Positions 51,897-58,945 of a stretch of 64,000 nt of DNA are shown here, piece by piece; position 1 is the first letter of the stretch, and every line of letters begins with the position of its first letter. The translations under genes and the position numbers were made by a program. This stretch comes from Mycolicibacterium peregrinum (lineage in GTDB: Bacteria > Actinomycetota > Actinomycetes > Mycobacteriales > Mycobacteriaceae): contig NZ_LQPP01000042.1 in the NCBI RefSeq assembly GCF_002102345.1, positions 62,001 to 126,000 of the forward strand, read 5' to 3'. The notes under the pieces were generated by a model. The model saw only the letters and a program-made list of their open reading frames with translations. It did not search any database and was not told the DNA's origin.

Positions 51897-52031
51897 TTGA
51901 ACGAATCCCGATGGGGACTCCTGGTAGCGGCAGTCAGCATGATCTTCCAGATCATCGCAGTCATCCAAAACCAGAGGAACCGCCCGGGGAAGCGGCGCAA
52001 GCGCCGAGGCGGACGTCACCGGAAACGGTGA
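51897..52031 (+). CDS. Phage microprotein: one membrane helix with Arg-rich tail
   Basis: A 44-residue protein starting at TTG 51897, eight bases after a perfect AAAGGAGG (GTG at 51891 is too close). Residues ~6-23 are hydrophobic (GLLVAAVSMIFQIIAVI) and the last ~20 are almost all Arg, Lys and Gly (KRRKRRGGRHRKR). The layout, with one helix and a strongly basic cytoplasmic end, suggests a membrane or nucleic-acid-binding inhibitor. A strong hairpin follows at 52032-52077. Confidence 0.6.
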   Translation: MNESRWGLLVAAVSMIFQIIAVIQNQRNRPGKRRKRRGGRHRKR

Positions 52032-52077
52032 CCTGAGAGGGCCCCGGGCGAAAGGAGCGCCCGGGGAACCCCTCAGG
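52032..52077 (+). repeat. Strong hairpin between phage microprotein genes
   Basis: CCTGAG-A-GGG followed by CCCCGGGCG pairs with CGCCCGGGG and CCCCTCAGG across a 7-base loop. It starts at the stop codon of the 44-residue gene and lies within the same operon, so it may limit readthrough or protect mRNA. Confidence 0.55.
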
Positions 52078-52115
52078 AAATTCCAGAGTACCGACAACGA
52101 ACAGGAAGGGACCAG

Positions 52116-52271
52116 ATGCAAACCATCCGAGCGAACTACGACATCGTCGCGTCCGCGGCGACGGCCGGCGTCCTGCTCATCGTCAACGCACCATGGCCGT
52201 TCTGGGCCGTGTGGGGCCTGGTCGTTACCTACCAGGTCGGCAACCGCATCGTCCGCGGTTGGTCGCGGTGA
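52116..52271 (+). CDS. Small phage membrane protein, 51 residues
   Basis: A 51-residue protein, MQTIRANYDIVASAATAGVL at the start, with two hydrophobic stretches (ASAATAGVLLIVNA and PFWAVWGLVVTYQV) and a basic end. AGGAAGGGACC precedes the ATG. Its TGA overlaps the GTG of the next gene by four bases (GTGA), which supports it as a real, translated gene. Confidence 0.65.
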   Translation: MQTIRANYDIVASAATAGVLLIVNAPWPFWAVWGLVVTYQVGNRIVRGWSR

Positions 52272-52504
52272 GCAGACGCAAAGCGCGCCGGTATCTCAAC
52301 GTGGCGCAGGTCGAGGAACACCTCGGCCTGCGCCGCGGTGCGCTGTCAAAGATCAAGATGCCTGAGCCGGACGTGATCGTGGGCCCGGTCGACGACGACG
52401 GCAAGATCCCGCGCGGCACCGCGCGCGGGTGGACCGTCGAGACGATCGATGAATGGAACGCCAGTCGGCCCGGCCAAGGCGCCCGGACCGACCTGGCCGA
52501 CTAG
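52268..52504 (+). CDS. AlpA-like HTH protein
   Basis: A 78-residue DNA-binding protein: basic start (VSRRKARRYLN), HTH (VAQVEEHLGLRRGALSKIKM), then RGWTVETIDEWNASRPG. It is the same kind of protein as the 61-residue one at 50634 and may be the excisionase or a promoter regulator. The frame opens at 52193, but the coupled GTG at 52268 fits the family length. It overlaps the convergent zinc-ribbon gene by four bases. Confidence 0.78.
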   Translation: MSRRKARRYLNVAQVEEHLGLRRGALSKIKMPEPDVIVGPVDDDGKIPRGTARGWTVETIDEWNASRPGQGARTDLAD

Positions 52505-52740
52505 AGTTCGACCACCTCGGCGGGCCCGGCCAGCGGCCGGCACCCGTCGGCCAGCGGCGGCCCGTAGATCGCGGCGTCGCATTCGCGGCACCGCCACGTG
52601 GTGTGGCCACCGCAGTTGCAGGGCTGGTGGCCGACGAGCACTCGGTGGCCGCCTAGCTGGTGGCCGTTCGGGCAACGCTTCGGCGGCAGGGTCATCCACC
52701 GGTCATCGGTAGTCGGGACCAGGTCGCCGACGTCGGCCAT
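52501..52740 (-). CDS. Phage zinc-ribbon protein
   Basis: A 79-residue protein with cysteine and histidine pairs CPNGHQL, CNCGGH, CRECD and a final C, forming one or two small zinc ribbons. I recall similar proteins in mycobacteriophages near lysis or immunity genes, with unknown role. Its ATG overlaps the stop of the upstream 42-codon gene (TGATG). Confidence 0.7.
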   Translation of the reverse strand: MADVGDLVPTTDDRWMTLPPKRCPNGHQLGGHRVLVGHQPCNCGGHTTWRCRECDAAIYGPPLADGCRPLAGPAEVVEL

Positions 52741-52868
52741 CAGGACCCCGGCGGGGCGAGCGGCAACGTCTCAACCTGGGCGCCATGCTCAGCGGCGTAC
52801 GCCTCAGCCTCGGCGCGCTGGTCGTCGGTGAACGTACGGACAAGCGGCTCTGACACGGCCCACACCAT
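52740..52868 (-). CDS. Small acidic phage protein, 42 residues
   Basis: A short frame MVWAVSEPLVRTFTDDQRAE and so on, ending PLAPPGS. It has a helical acidic middle (DDQRAEAEAYAAEHG). It is coupled by TGATG to the zinc-ribbon gene and lies 20 bases downstream of the 151-residue virion-type gene, so it belongs to the leftward operon. Confidence 0.5.
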   Translation of the reverse strand: MVWAVSEPLVRTFTDDQRAEAEAYAAEHGAQVETLPLAPPGS

Positions 52869-52888
52869 AGCGGGCCGGTCCGACAAAA

Positions 52889-53344
52889 TCAGATTCGTGC
52901 AGCGGTAGCCAGGTCGAGCACGACGTCGGTGATTGGTGCCTGGACCTTGAAGCTGGGGAGCTGCTGATCGCCACCGTTGAACGTGACGTGGTTGAACGCG
53001 ACCTCGTAGCCGAGGATCGTGCCGACGTCCAGGCCGAGGACTGCGGTTTGAGCGACGAGGCGGACGTCGGCCTGCAGTGCAGTGAGCTTGAGCTGGCCGC
53101 CGTCGAGGCGTGCCCGGATCGGGGCGAGCGCGATCAGTGTGGGCGGGGTGAGTGTGGCCGCCACGATCGTCGCGGTGCTGACCGTTTTCCCGTTGGCGTC
53201 GCGCAGGAATGGGGTGATGGTGACTCCGGCGTTGATGCCGTTGGTGTCGGGGTCGGTGTCGACGTCGCCCTCCAACTGTTCAGGGACGTCGGCGACGACG
53301 GCCTTGTAGTAGAGCCGGGCGGTGAAGTAGGTCAGTGTGGCCAT
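52889..53344 (-). CDS. Phage structural-type protein of unknown function
   Basis: A 151-residue beta-rich protein (TLTYFTARLYYKAVVADVPEQ at its start, with later valine- and threonine-rich strands). It has no signal or membrane segment. It follows the lysis genes in the leftward cluster and might be a virion decoration or minor tail protein. I cannot name it. Confidence 0.65.
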   Translation of the reverse strand: MATLTYFTARLYYKAVVADVPEQLEGDVDTDPDTNGINAGVTITPFLRDANGKTVSTATIVAATLTPPTLIALAPIRARLDGGQLKLTALQADVRLVAQTAVLGLDVGTILGYEVAFNHVTFNGGDQQLPSFKVQAPITDVVLDLATAARI

Positions 53345-53387
53345 GGTGGTGCCTCGTTTCTGGTCGAAAAAGTGGACATCGCGGGGG

Positions 53388-53450
53388 TCCCTGCCTGGCG
53401 CCGGATCAAGCCATTGCCCAGATGGCGACCAGCGCAGCGCCAGGCAGGGA
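53388..53450 (-). terminator. Hairpin after the lysis cassette
   Basis: Perfect 14-bp arms TCCCTGCCTGGCGC and its complement enclose 35 bases just after the stop of the 30-residue gene. On the minus strand a TTTTT run follows about 16 bases later. It probably ends or attenuates the lysis transcript before the 151-residue gene. Confidence 0.5.
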
Positions 53451-53452
53451 GG

Positions 53453-53545
53453 TCAGAGCAGCACGTGCACGAGTAGCGCGACGCACATGCAGCAGATGAG
53501 GGCGAGCCAGATCGCGCGCCGGCACTCCAACTGCGGATCGGTCAT
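53453..53545 (-). CDS. 30-residue phage membrane peptide
   Basis: MTDPQLECRRAIWLALICC is followed by a continuous hydrophobic helix to the end (ALLVHVLL). The ATG overlaps the stop of the upstream four-helix protein by four bases (ATGA). Position and size suggest a spanin-like or holin-modulating peptide, but this is inference. Confidence 0.55.
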   Translation of the reverse strand: MTDPQLECRRAIWLALICCMCVALLVHVLL

Positions 53546-53922
53546 AGGCCCTGCCGACGCTTCCGGTCGCGCTGCTGCTCACGCCAGAGTGACCAGAGCA
53601 TCGGGATGTACACGAGCGCGCCGAGCGTGTAGATGACGTACCGGATCTGTTGACGCCAGGGGTAGTCGGTGTCCCACCATGAGGCGAGCACGATCTGCCA
53701 CAGCACGGCGGCCAGCACCACGCTCTTGGTGAAGAAGATCTTCCCGATCCGGTTGGCCCGCCACAGGGACCGCAGCCCGTACAGCACGGTGAACGCGGTG
53801 ACGAACGCCGCGGCGCAGATCAGGGAGATGTTGGCGCCGAGTCGGTAGTCGATGGTGAACCACACGTCGGAGACGAAGATGCCGACGATGGTGAGCAGTC
53901 CGGCCAGGTACACCCAGCGCAT
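53542..53922 (-). CDS. Phage membrane protein of the lysis cassette
   Basis: A 126-residue protein with about four transmembrane helices (YLAGLLTIVGIFVSDVWF, NISLICAAAFVTAFTVLYGL, SVVLAAVLWQIVLASWW, YVIYTLGALVYIPMLW) and a basic C-terminus (REQQRDRKRRQGL). Similar proteins follow holins in mycobacteriophages; a holin or antiholin role is likely. It begins directly after the 60-residue gene. Confidence 0.75.
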   Translation of the reverse strand: MRWVYLAGLLTIVGIFVSDVWFTIDYRLGANISLICAAAFVTAFTVLYGLRSLWRANRIGKIFFTKSVVLAAVLWQIVLASWWDTDYPWRQQIRYVIYTLGALVYIPMLWSLWREQQRDRKRRQGL

Positions 53923-54105
53923 TCAGTGGCCCCTTTGCATGGATGCGAGGAACAGTTCAGTCCAGCCGTTGACGTCGGATTCGCGGCGCAGCGCGTTGGT
54001 GGCTTGAAGTGCCTGCTCGGCGAGCTTCTGGACCCCTCGGTTACGGGCTTCGGACTCAGCGAGCTTGCGGTCGGCGTCGGCAATGCGCCGCTTCCAGGGC
54101 CACAT
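53923..54105 (-). CDS. Small coiled-coil phage protein
   Basis: A 60-residue soluble helical protein (KRRIADADRKLAESEARNRG, then LAEQALQATNALRRES). Start and upstream stop overlap as TGATG. It is typical of the small genes between holins and later membrane proteins in mycobacteriophages. Function unknown. Confidence 0.68.
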   Translation of the reverse strand: MWPWKRRIADADRKLAESEARNRGVQKLAEQALQATNALRRESDVNGWTELFLASMQRGH

Positions 54106-54386
54106 CAGCCATCACCGGCCTTGATCGTGGCTTCGCGCAGCGAGGCGAGGATCCGAGGAATGGCCATCTCGGTAGCGCGCTGCTCGGTGACCGCGCGTGA
54201 GAGCGTGGCGATGGACTCGGCGTCTTTCTCTGCGCGGGCATCTAGCCGGGCAACTTCGGCGCGGTGTGCTTTGCCGAGCACGATCCACTCGCGGAGCAGC
54301 GCCACGACGAACAGCACGGCGACGAGCAGCGCCAACGCCGGAGCCCCGAGGTTGCTCCAGAACTCGGGGTTCCATAGGCCGTTCAT
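54105..54386 (-). CDS. Holin-like protein with one helix and coiled coil
   Basis: A 93-residue protein with one N-terminal transmembrane helix (APALALLVAVLFVVALL) and a charged helical C-terminal region (AEVARLDARAEKDAESIATL). It overlaps the r1t-type holin gene by four bases. Single-helix partners like this occur beside LysB in mycobacteriophages and probably modulate holin timing. Confidence 0.72.
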   Translation of the reverse strand: MNGLWNPEFWSNLGAPALALLVAVLFVVALLREWIVLGKAHRAEVARLDARAEKDAESIATLSRAVTEQRATEMAIPRILASLREATIKAGDG

Positions 54387-54637
54387 TCGCCCGGGGCGGC
54401 GGGCTCGACTGCGCTCGACAGCGACGCGGTGCCCTTGTTGGCGATGCCTGCAGATCCGATGGAGGTCAGCAGCGACAGGCCAGCGCCGCCGAGCGCGATG
54501 CCCGCTGCGGTTTTCCAGTCGACGGTCCAGGCGTTGAACACGTCCCCACCGAGGGCGAGTGTGGCGGCCTGCGCTGCGCTCTTGAGTGCGCGTTCGGCGG
54601 CGTCTTTCCAGAAGGTGAGCGACCAGATCGTGTTCAT
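54383..54637 (-). CDS. r1t-type phage holin
   Basis: An 84-residue protein starting MNTIWSLTFWKDAAERALKS, the characteristic N-terminus of the phage r1t holin family, with two hydrophobic segments (AAQAATLALGGDVF and TAAGIALGGAGLSLLTSIGSAGI). It permeabilises the membrane to let LysA reach peptidoglycan. It lies 11 bases after lysB. Confidence 0.85.
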   Translation of the reverse strand: MNTIWSLTFWKDAAERALKSAAQAATLALGGDVFNAWTVDWKTAAGIALGGAGLSLLTSIGSAGIANKGTASLSSAVEPAAPGE

Positions 54638-54648
54638 GAGAGCGCCTT

Positions 54649-55824
54649 TCAGTTGCGGACCGGCGTGCGGCCGGCCCAGTCGCGGACGTGCTGGATTGCC
54701 AAACCGAGGTACGTCTGGCCGGGCCAGACCTCCCAGGCGTGGTAGTTGATGTGCGCGGCGGTGCCGGAGGCGGCGAACTTGAGCGCGATGATCGCGGCCT
54801 GTACCGCGGCGGCTGGTCCTGTCAGCTCGCCCTTGCCGCCCATCAGCGCGGGCAGCGTCGACATGAGCACCGGCAGCAGAACCCCAGCCATCGCGGCCGG
54901 ATTGCCCGTCATGGCCCCGGCGCCGATCTGCGTCAGCAGCGGGATCGTGACACCAGCCTCGAGAAGCACCTTCGGGATGGCCGCGAGGATGGCCTGCAGG
55001 GTGCCGAGCGGATCGGACAGTTCCACGTCGGTGACAGCCTGGTAGATGGCGGTCATGATGTCCCCGGCGTCACCAAGTGGCACGTTCGCGTACATGTCGT
55101 CGGGGTGCACGAGGTCGCACCAGTCCCAGCCGGTGGTGGCGGGCATGTTGTAGTCGGAGATTCCGCGTCCGTTGGGGATCGCTCCGAGGTAGTAGGTGTG
55201 CCCGAATGCGCGTGAGGGGTTACCGAGGGTGAATCCGCACACGAAGTTGTCGCGGTATTGGGCGAGCGGTTGGCCGGGTTCGAGCATGGCGCGCAGCTTG
55301 GCCGCGACGATCGCGCCGGCTGAGTAGCCGCCGAGCACGAAGGTCCGCCCGGATTGGATCTCGCGGGCGCCCGCAGCGATGCCGATCTGCACGGCTTTGT
55401 TCATCGAGGGCATGCCGGAGGCGCCGGGTGGTAGGCCGCCCATGCTGGCGGGCCAGTCGGGGTTGCGTTCCTCGATGAGGTCGGTCGCGCCTTGGCAGAC
55501 GCGGGAGACGTAGTCCTGGCCGATGATGCCGCCGGTGCCGCGGAACACGATGCCGAGGTGGCGGGGTTTCGGTTGCGCGGGCGCAGTCTTGACGAGCGCG
55601 CCGTATTCCTCGTGGGTGACCACAACTCCGCGCGGCGGGGCCGGGAGGCCGCGACGCACCCGGTACTCCGCGGCCACCTTCGCGTCGTCGTCACCGATCC
55701 AGCCGTCAGCCTTGAGCGGGCCACCAGTCGCGGACAGCGCGTAGGACGGGGCGAACTTCACGATGGCGCGTTGCCAAGCGATCGCTTCGGCGGGCTGGCT
55801 GCCGCCATACCGCAGCTCGGTCAC
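54649..55824 (-). CDS. lysB: LysB mycolyl-arabinogalactan esterase
   Basis: A 391-residue cutinase-like esterase that cuts the link between mycolic acids and arabinogalactan in the outer layer during lysis. An N-terminal peptidoglycan-binding-like region (ADGWIGDDDAKVAAEYRVRRG) precedes the hydrolase domain, with the nucleophile motif GGYSAG at about S168. The frame opens at 56388 in another gene; the GTG at 55824 overlaps the lysA stop by four bases. LysB proves a host with mycolic acids. Confidence 0.93.
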   Translation of the reverse strand: MTELRYGGSQPAEAIAWQRAIVKFAPSYALSATGGPLKADGWIGDDDAKVAAEYRVRRGLPAPPRGVVVTHEEYGALVKTAPAQPKPRHLGIVFRGTGGIIGQDYVSRVCQGATDLIEERNPDWPASMGGLPPGASGMPSMNKAVQIGIAAGAREIQSGRTFVLGGYSAGAIVAAKLRAMLEPGQPLAQYRDNFVCGFTLGNPSRAFGHTYYLGAIPNGRGISDYNMPATTGWDWCDLVHPDDMYANVPLGDAGDIMTAIYQAVTDVELSDPLGTLQAILAAIPKVLLEAGVTIPLLTQIGAGAMTGNPAAMAGVLLPVLMSTLPALMGGKGELTGPAAAVQAAIIALKFAASGTAAHINYHAWEVWPGQTYLGLAIQHVRDWAGRTPVRN

Positions 55825-56501
55825 TTGGTCACGACCCCGGGCTTGCCGCGGTCGTTGGTGCCGAGCAGGTGGTCGCGGATCTCGGCCGTGGCCTCGACGA
55901 GCGTCTGCCCGCCCAGGCAGTTGAACCGCATGTTCAGCTGGTCGTCGGCCGGGCCGACGATCACGGGCTGCGGCGTGGCCGGGACGGAAGCGGTTTCGAG
56001 TGTCGCGTCGAGGTACCAGAAGTCGTGGAACAGCGAGTCGTTCCAGGCGCGGGCGTAGTCGTAGTAGCGAACGCCGTTGCTGCCGAAGGATTCCCAGTCG
56101 ATACCGCGGGCGGACTGCTTGATCTCGCCGCCCGGCACGTCGGCGTAGAACATCGTGCACGCGGTGTGGGAGTTGACACCGCCGCCGCCGTGCTGCAGGC
56201 CGACGAGCATGATCGGCTTGAACCCGAGCGCGGCCACCCCGCCGGCGGGCAGTCGTTTGAACCCGATGTCGTAGACGATCTTGTAGTCCAGGCGGAACGA
56301 TTCCGTTGATCCGTAGCGGTTTCCGGACCAGTCGGTGCGGCCCATGATGTAGGCGCCGGTTTGGAGGACGAGCGCCGAGCAGTCGCAACTCCGCTTCGGG
56401 TCAGTGGAGAACGCGCCGCCGTAGAGGTACGGGAGGCCGCTGCGGGCGCGGCACCACATGTCGGTTTCGCGGGCCTTCTGCTTGGTGATGACCTTGGTCA
56501 T
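55821..56501 (-). CDS. lysA: LysA endolysin, NlpC/P60-type
   Basis: A 226-residue endolysin. LPYLYGGAFSTDPKRSCDCS holds the catalytic cysteine (C41) and GVNSHTACTMF the histidine (H112), as in NlpC/P60 cysteine peptidases acting on peptidoglycan stem peptides. A short C-terminal segment (LGTNDRGKPGVV) follows. The ATG at 56501 has AAAGGA at seven-base spacing, better than the upstream 56516. No separate amidase or glycosidase domain is present, so this is a short form. Confidence 0.87.
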   Translation of the reverse strand: MTKVITKQKARETDMWCRARSGLPYLYGGAFSTDPKRSCDCSALVLQTGAYIMGRTDWSGNRYGSTESFRLDYKIVYDIGFKRLPAGGVAALGFKPIMLVGLQHGGGGVNSHTACTMFYADVPGGEIKQSARGIDWESFGSNGVRYYDYARAWNDSLFHDFWYLDATLETASVPATPQPVIVGPADDQLNMRFNCLGGQTLVEATAEIRDHLLGTNDRGKPGVVTK

Positions 56502-56521
56502 GTTTGGTCCTTTCACGACGA

Positions 56522-56550
56522 AGCCCCGGTCACCGAGTGGTGCCGGGGCT
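56522..56550 (-). terminator. Hairpin before lysA
   Basis: AGCCCCGG and CACC pair with GGTG and CCGGGGCT around a GAGT loop with one bulged base. It lies 21 bases before the lysA start and 14 bases after the 42-residue gene, so it may reduce late-gene readthrough or shape the lysA leader. Confidence 0.5.
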
Positions 56551-56564
56551 GGGATAGTTGGGGG

Positions 56565-56693
56565 TTAGATGTGGTGGATGGTGTCGTGGTCGCGGATCGT
56601 GTCGAAGATCGGGCTACCCACGTAGAACGCCCACATGAGGAGCGCGGACACGGCGGCGCCGAGACCGACGCCGGCGAGAATCGGGCGGATCAC
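56565..56693 (-). CDS. 42-residue phage membrane protein
   Basis: VIRPILAGVGLGAAVSALLM is followed by WAFYVGSPIFDT and a His/Asp-rich end. It has one transmembrane helix. The GTG overlaps the upstream virion-gene stop by four bases (GTGA). It sits immediately before lysA, where small holin-like proteins occur. Confidence 0.6.
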   Translation of the reverse strand: MIRPILAGVGLGAAVSALLMWAFYVGSPIFDTIRDHDTIHHI

Positions 56694-57124
56694 CACGTGC
56701 CGGTCTTCGGGAAGTCGAAGTAGGCCGAGGAGATGGCGATGGTGCTACCGGCAGAGAACGCGACAGTGGCGAGAATCAGTGACGCACCCGAAGTTCCGGC
56801 ATCCCCCTGGACCTTCACCGTGGTTCCGGCGCTGTCGTAGATCCGCCAGAACGTGGCGGTGCCGGTGGCGTCTGCGCTGGTGTCGTTGGCGATTGCGCCC
56901 ATGGTGGCCCGGGCCGCGGTGCCGGTGTCGGTGAATCCGGAGAACGGTGTCGACGCGCAGACGAGTTCGGCGAGCTGTGTGTTGCCGGACAGTGCGGTGT
57001 CGGCGGTGGCGGGTTTGGTGCCGGAGTAGATGCGCAGTTTGGGTGACGCCCCGAACGCTTCGGCCAGGCCGGTGCCGTTCAGCATGCCTTGTGCGACAGC
57101 GGATGCGAGTGAGAGTTCAGCCAT
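56690..57124 (-). CDS. Phage virion/minor tail protein
   Basis: A 144-residue Ala/Thr/Gly-rich protein (SPKLRIYSGTKPATADTALSG, ATGTATFWRIYDSAGTTVKVQG). I recall this type in many actinobacteriophages just before the endolysin, annotated as minor tail or hypothetical. The regular beta pattern suggests a tip or fibre-associated domain. It starts one base after the upstream stop. Confidence 0.7.
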   Translation of the reverse strand: MAELSLASAVAQGMLNGTGLAEAFGASPKLRIYSGTKPATADTALSGNTQLAELVCASTPFSGFTDTGTAARATMGAIANDTSADATGTATFWRIYDSAGTTVKVQGDAGTSGASLILATVAFSAGSTIAISSAYFDFPKTGTW

Positions 57125-57125
57125 G

Positions 57126-57416
57126 TCATGCTCCTGGGGTGCGGACGGTGGCGGCGATCGGGCCGCCGATGATCATGGGGTTCCAGCGGTGTTGGATCCA
57201 TGCCTCTACGCGCCACTGGTCTTCTTCCATGCCTGCGGCGCGGAACACGTCGATGGCGGCGATGCACTGGTCGCGTTCCATCGTCTGCAGGCTGGTGAAC
57301 TGGTCGGGGTGTGCGGCCACGTAGGCGTCGGCCAGGGCGCGGACTTGGTCCATGTCGCGGCCGTCGCCGGTGTCCTTGTCCAGTGCGTCCTTGATGGCTT
57401 CGAGTTCGGGGTTCAC
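57126..57416 (-). CDS. Small phage protein near tail genes
   Basis: A 96-residue protein, VNPELEAIKDALDKDTGDGRD at its start, helical and acidic, ending MIIGGPIAATVRTPGA. The frame opens at 57641 as a shadow of the glycine-rich tail gene; the GTG at 57416 has a perfect AGGAGG upstream. It may be a tail-fibre chaperone, by position only. Confidence 0.7.
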   Translation of the reverse strand: MNPELEAIKDALDKDTGDGRDMDQVRALADAYVAAHPDQFTSLQTMERDQCIAAIDVFRAAGMEEDQWRVEAWIQHRWNPMIIGGPIAATVRTPGA

Positions 57417-57424
57417 TGTTCCTC

Positions 57425-58603
57425 CTAGATGACTTGCTTGGCTTTGATCCATCCGCGGCCGACAGCTCCTGCACCGCCTGCGCTTACGAAGTTGCCGCCA
57501 CCGCCACCGCCGCCGGGCGCGTTGCCGGGTTGAGATGCGGAGACCTGGCCGACGCCACCGGTGTAGGTGTCGCCGTCGACTGTGACGTTGCCTGGGCCGC
57601 CACCGGCGAGGATGCCGGTGTTCCCGGAGCCGCCCGCGCATGTGAGGGTGGGCATTCCGCCGTTGCCGACGAATGTTGTTGCGGTGCCGTCACCACCGCT
57701 GGATGCGCCGCCGTTGCCGCGCGTGACGGTGATAGACGTGAGCGACGGATACGCGGAGATGTCGATAGTCGCGTTGTTCCAGGATCCCGCTTTGCCGCCC
57801 TGCCCGGTGATGAACGAGCCACTGGTGCCCGCTTCGCCGCCTCCCACACCGACGAGGACGAGGTGCGTGTATCCAGCGGCCCGGACCGCGGACACGTCGA
57901 AGGTGCCGTTGGCTTGGTATTCCTGCGTGACCGGGTTCAACTGGGCGCTACCAGCCATCGCGGCCAGCGTGTTGCGTAGCTGAGCGGCGATGCTGCCGGA
58001 CTGGCTCTGTGTTCCCGCGCCGGTGAAGAGGATTCGGCGTAGCGCGGCGGCGATGGTGCCGCTGATCGATTGGGATCCGGCTGCCGCGGCGGCGAGGGTT
58101 TCAATCTCGGCGGCGAGGGTGCCGGGTACGCCTTGCGATCCAGCGAGGGCGGCCAGGGCGGCAGGTAGTTGGGCCGCGATGGTTCCGGTGATGATCTGCT
58201 GGCCGACCCCGGTGGCGCGGATGGGCTGCAGGTTGGCGCCCATGGTGCCGCCGATCTGCTGCCCACCGGCGAGACTGGCGCGGGCGGGCTGCAGGCGGCC
58301 ACCGAGTTGGCCGAGGGTGAGGTTAGTTCCGAGGAACGCGGTGGCCTGCAGCCGGGCGGCGAGGTCACCTGACTGTGTCTGCGATCCGACCCCGGCGAAC
58401 AATGCCCGCTGCAGTTGAGCAGCAACTGTGCCTTGCTGCCGCTGCTCCCCCACCAGGGCGGCGCGAACCGTCTGGAGTGCGGCCCGGACACGTGGGGTGA
58501 TGTACACGCCCCACTGTTGGTTTCCTGCGGGGATGTGGATTGTGGGGTCGGTGGTCCAACCGGGCTTGACGATGGGTGTGGGTGGGGTGGTGGACCAAGA
58601 CAC
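57425..58603 (-). CDS. Glycine-rich minor tail protein with eight 21-residue repeats
   Basis: A 392-residue tail protein. After ~55 residues there are about eight tandem repeats of roughly 21 residues of the form G-[ST]-Q-x3-G-[TS]-[ILV]-A-A-x-L. A linker (QEYQANGTFDVSAVRAAGY) leads to a glycine-rich C-terminal domain (GGAGAVGRGWIKAKQVI) typical of tail-tip or fibre proteins. The GTG at 58603 has GGGGAGG upstream and is better than the upstream open frame to 58837. The repeats could form a fibre shaft. Confidence 0.8.
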   Translation of the reverse strand: MSWSTTPPTPIVKPGWTTDPTIHIPAGNQQWGVYITPRVRAALQTVRAALVGEQRQQGTVAAQLQRALFAGVGSQTQSGDLAARLQATAFLGTNLTLGQLGGRLQPARASLAGGQQIGGTMGANLQPIRATGVGQQIITGTIAAQLPAALAALAGSQGVPGTLAAEIETLAAAAAGSQSISGTIAAALRRILFTGAGTQSQSGSIAAQLRNTLAAMAGSAQLNPVTQEYQANGTFDVSAVRAAGYTHLVLVGVGGGEAGTSGSFITGQGGKAGSWNNATIDISAYPSLTSITVTRGNGGASSGGDGTATTFVGNGGMPTLTCAGGSGNTGILAGGGPGNVTVDGDTYTGGVGQVSASQPGNAPGGGGGGGNFVSAGGAGAVGRGWIKAKQVI

Positions 58604-58672
58604 GACTCCACCTCCCCGTTTCCGTTTGATTCGACTAGTGGCTGCCAGCAGCGGATGGCACAATCCCGACGT

Positions 58673-58945
58673 ATGGGGGATTGCAAAGTGCAAGGCTGCG
58701 ACCGACCGCACAGAGCCAAGGGGTTCTGCGAGTTCCACTACTTCCGTGACCTGCGCGGAATCCCCCTCGACAAACCGGTGGTCAAACCCAATCCAAAGAT
58801 GAAACTCACCCCGGATGACGTGCGGCAAATCCGCCATATGCGCAGCGAGGGAAACCCGCTTCGGGTTATCGCCGCCCGGTACGGGGTGTCCATGTGCGCA
58901 GTGTCGAAAGCTTGTCGGCGCGACAGCTGGGCCGACGTCGACTAG
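58673..58945 (+). CDS. Orphan zinc-finger/HTH protein, homing-endonuclease-like without nuclease
   Basis: A 90-residue gene on the opposite strand inside the tail cluster. The N-terminus CKVQGCDRPHRAKGFCEFHY is the Cys/His finger often found at the start of phage HNH endonucleases. The C-terminal half (LTPDDVRQIRHMRSEG, VIAARYGVSMCAVSKACR) is a NUMOD-like HTH. No HNH or GIY-YIG nuclease is present. It overlaps the convergent tail gene by four bases, the two stops sharing CTAG. It could be a degenerate homing element or a regulator. Confidence 0.7.
   Translation: MGDCKVQGCDRPHRAKGFCEFHYFRDLRGIPLDKPVVKPNPKMKLTPDDVRQIRHMRSEGNPLRVIAARYGVSMCAVSKACRRDSWADVD

Noticed and set aside
51636..52121. 161-codon minus-strand frame
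   Set aside because: It overlaps three better-supported plus-strand small genes with promoter and ribosome-binding sites, and its sequence has no protein character.
56690..58603. Second frame-broken gene in the tail region
   Set aside because: Each neighbouring gene has its own start, ribosome-binding site and coupled stop, so no further frameshift is needed.
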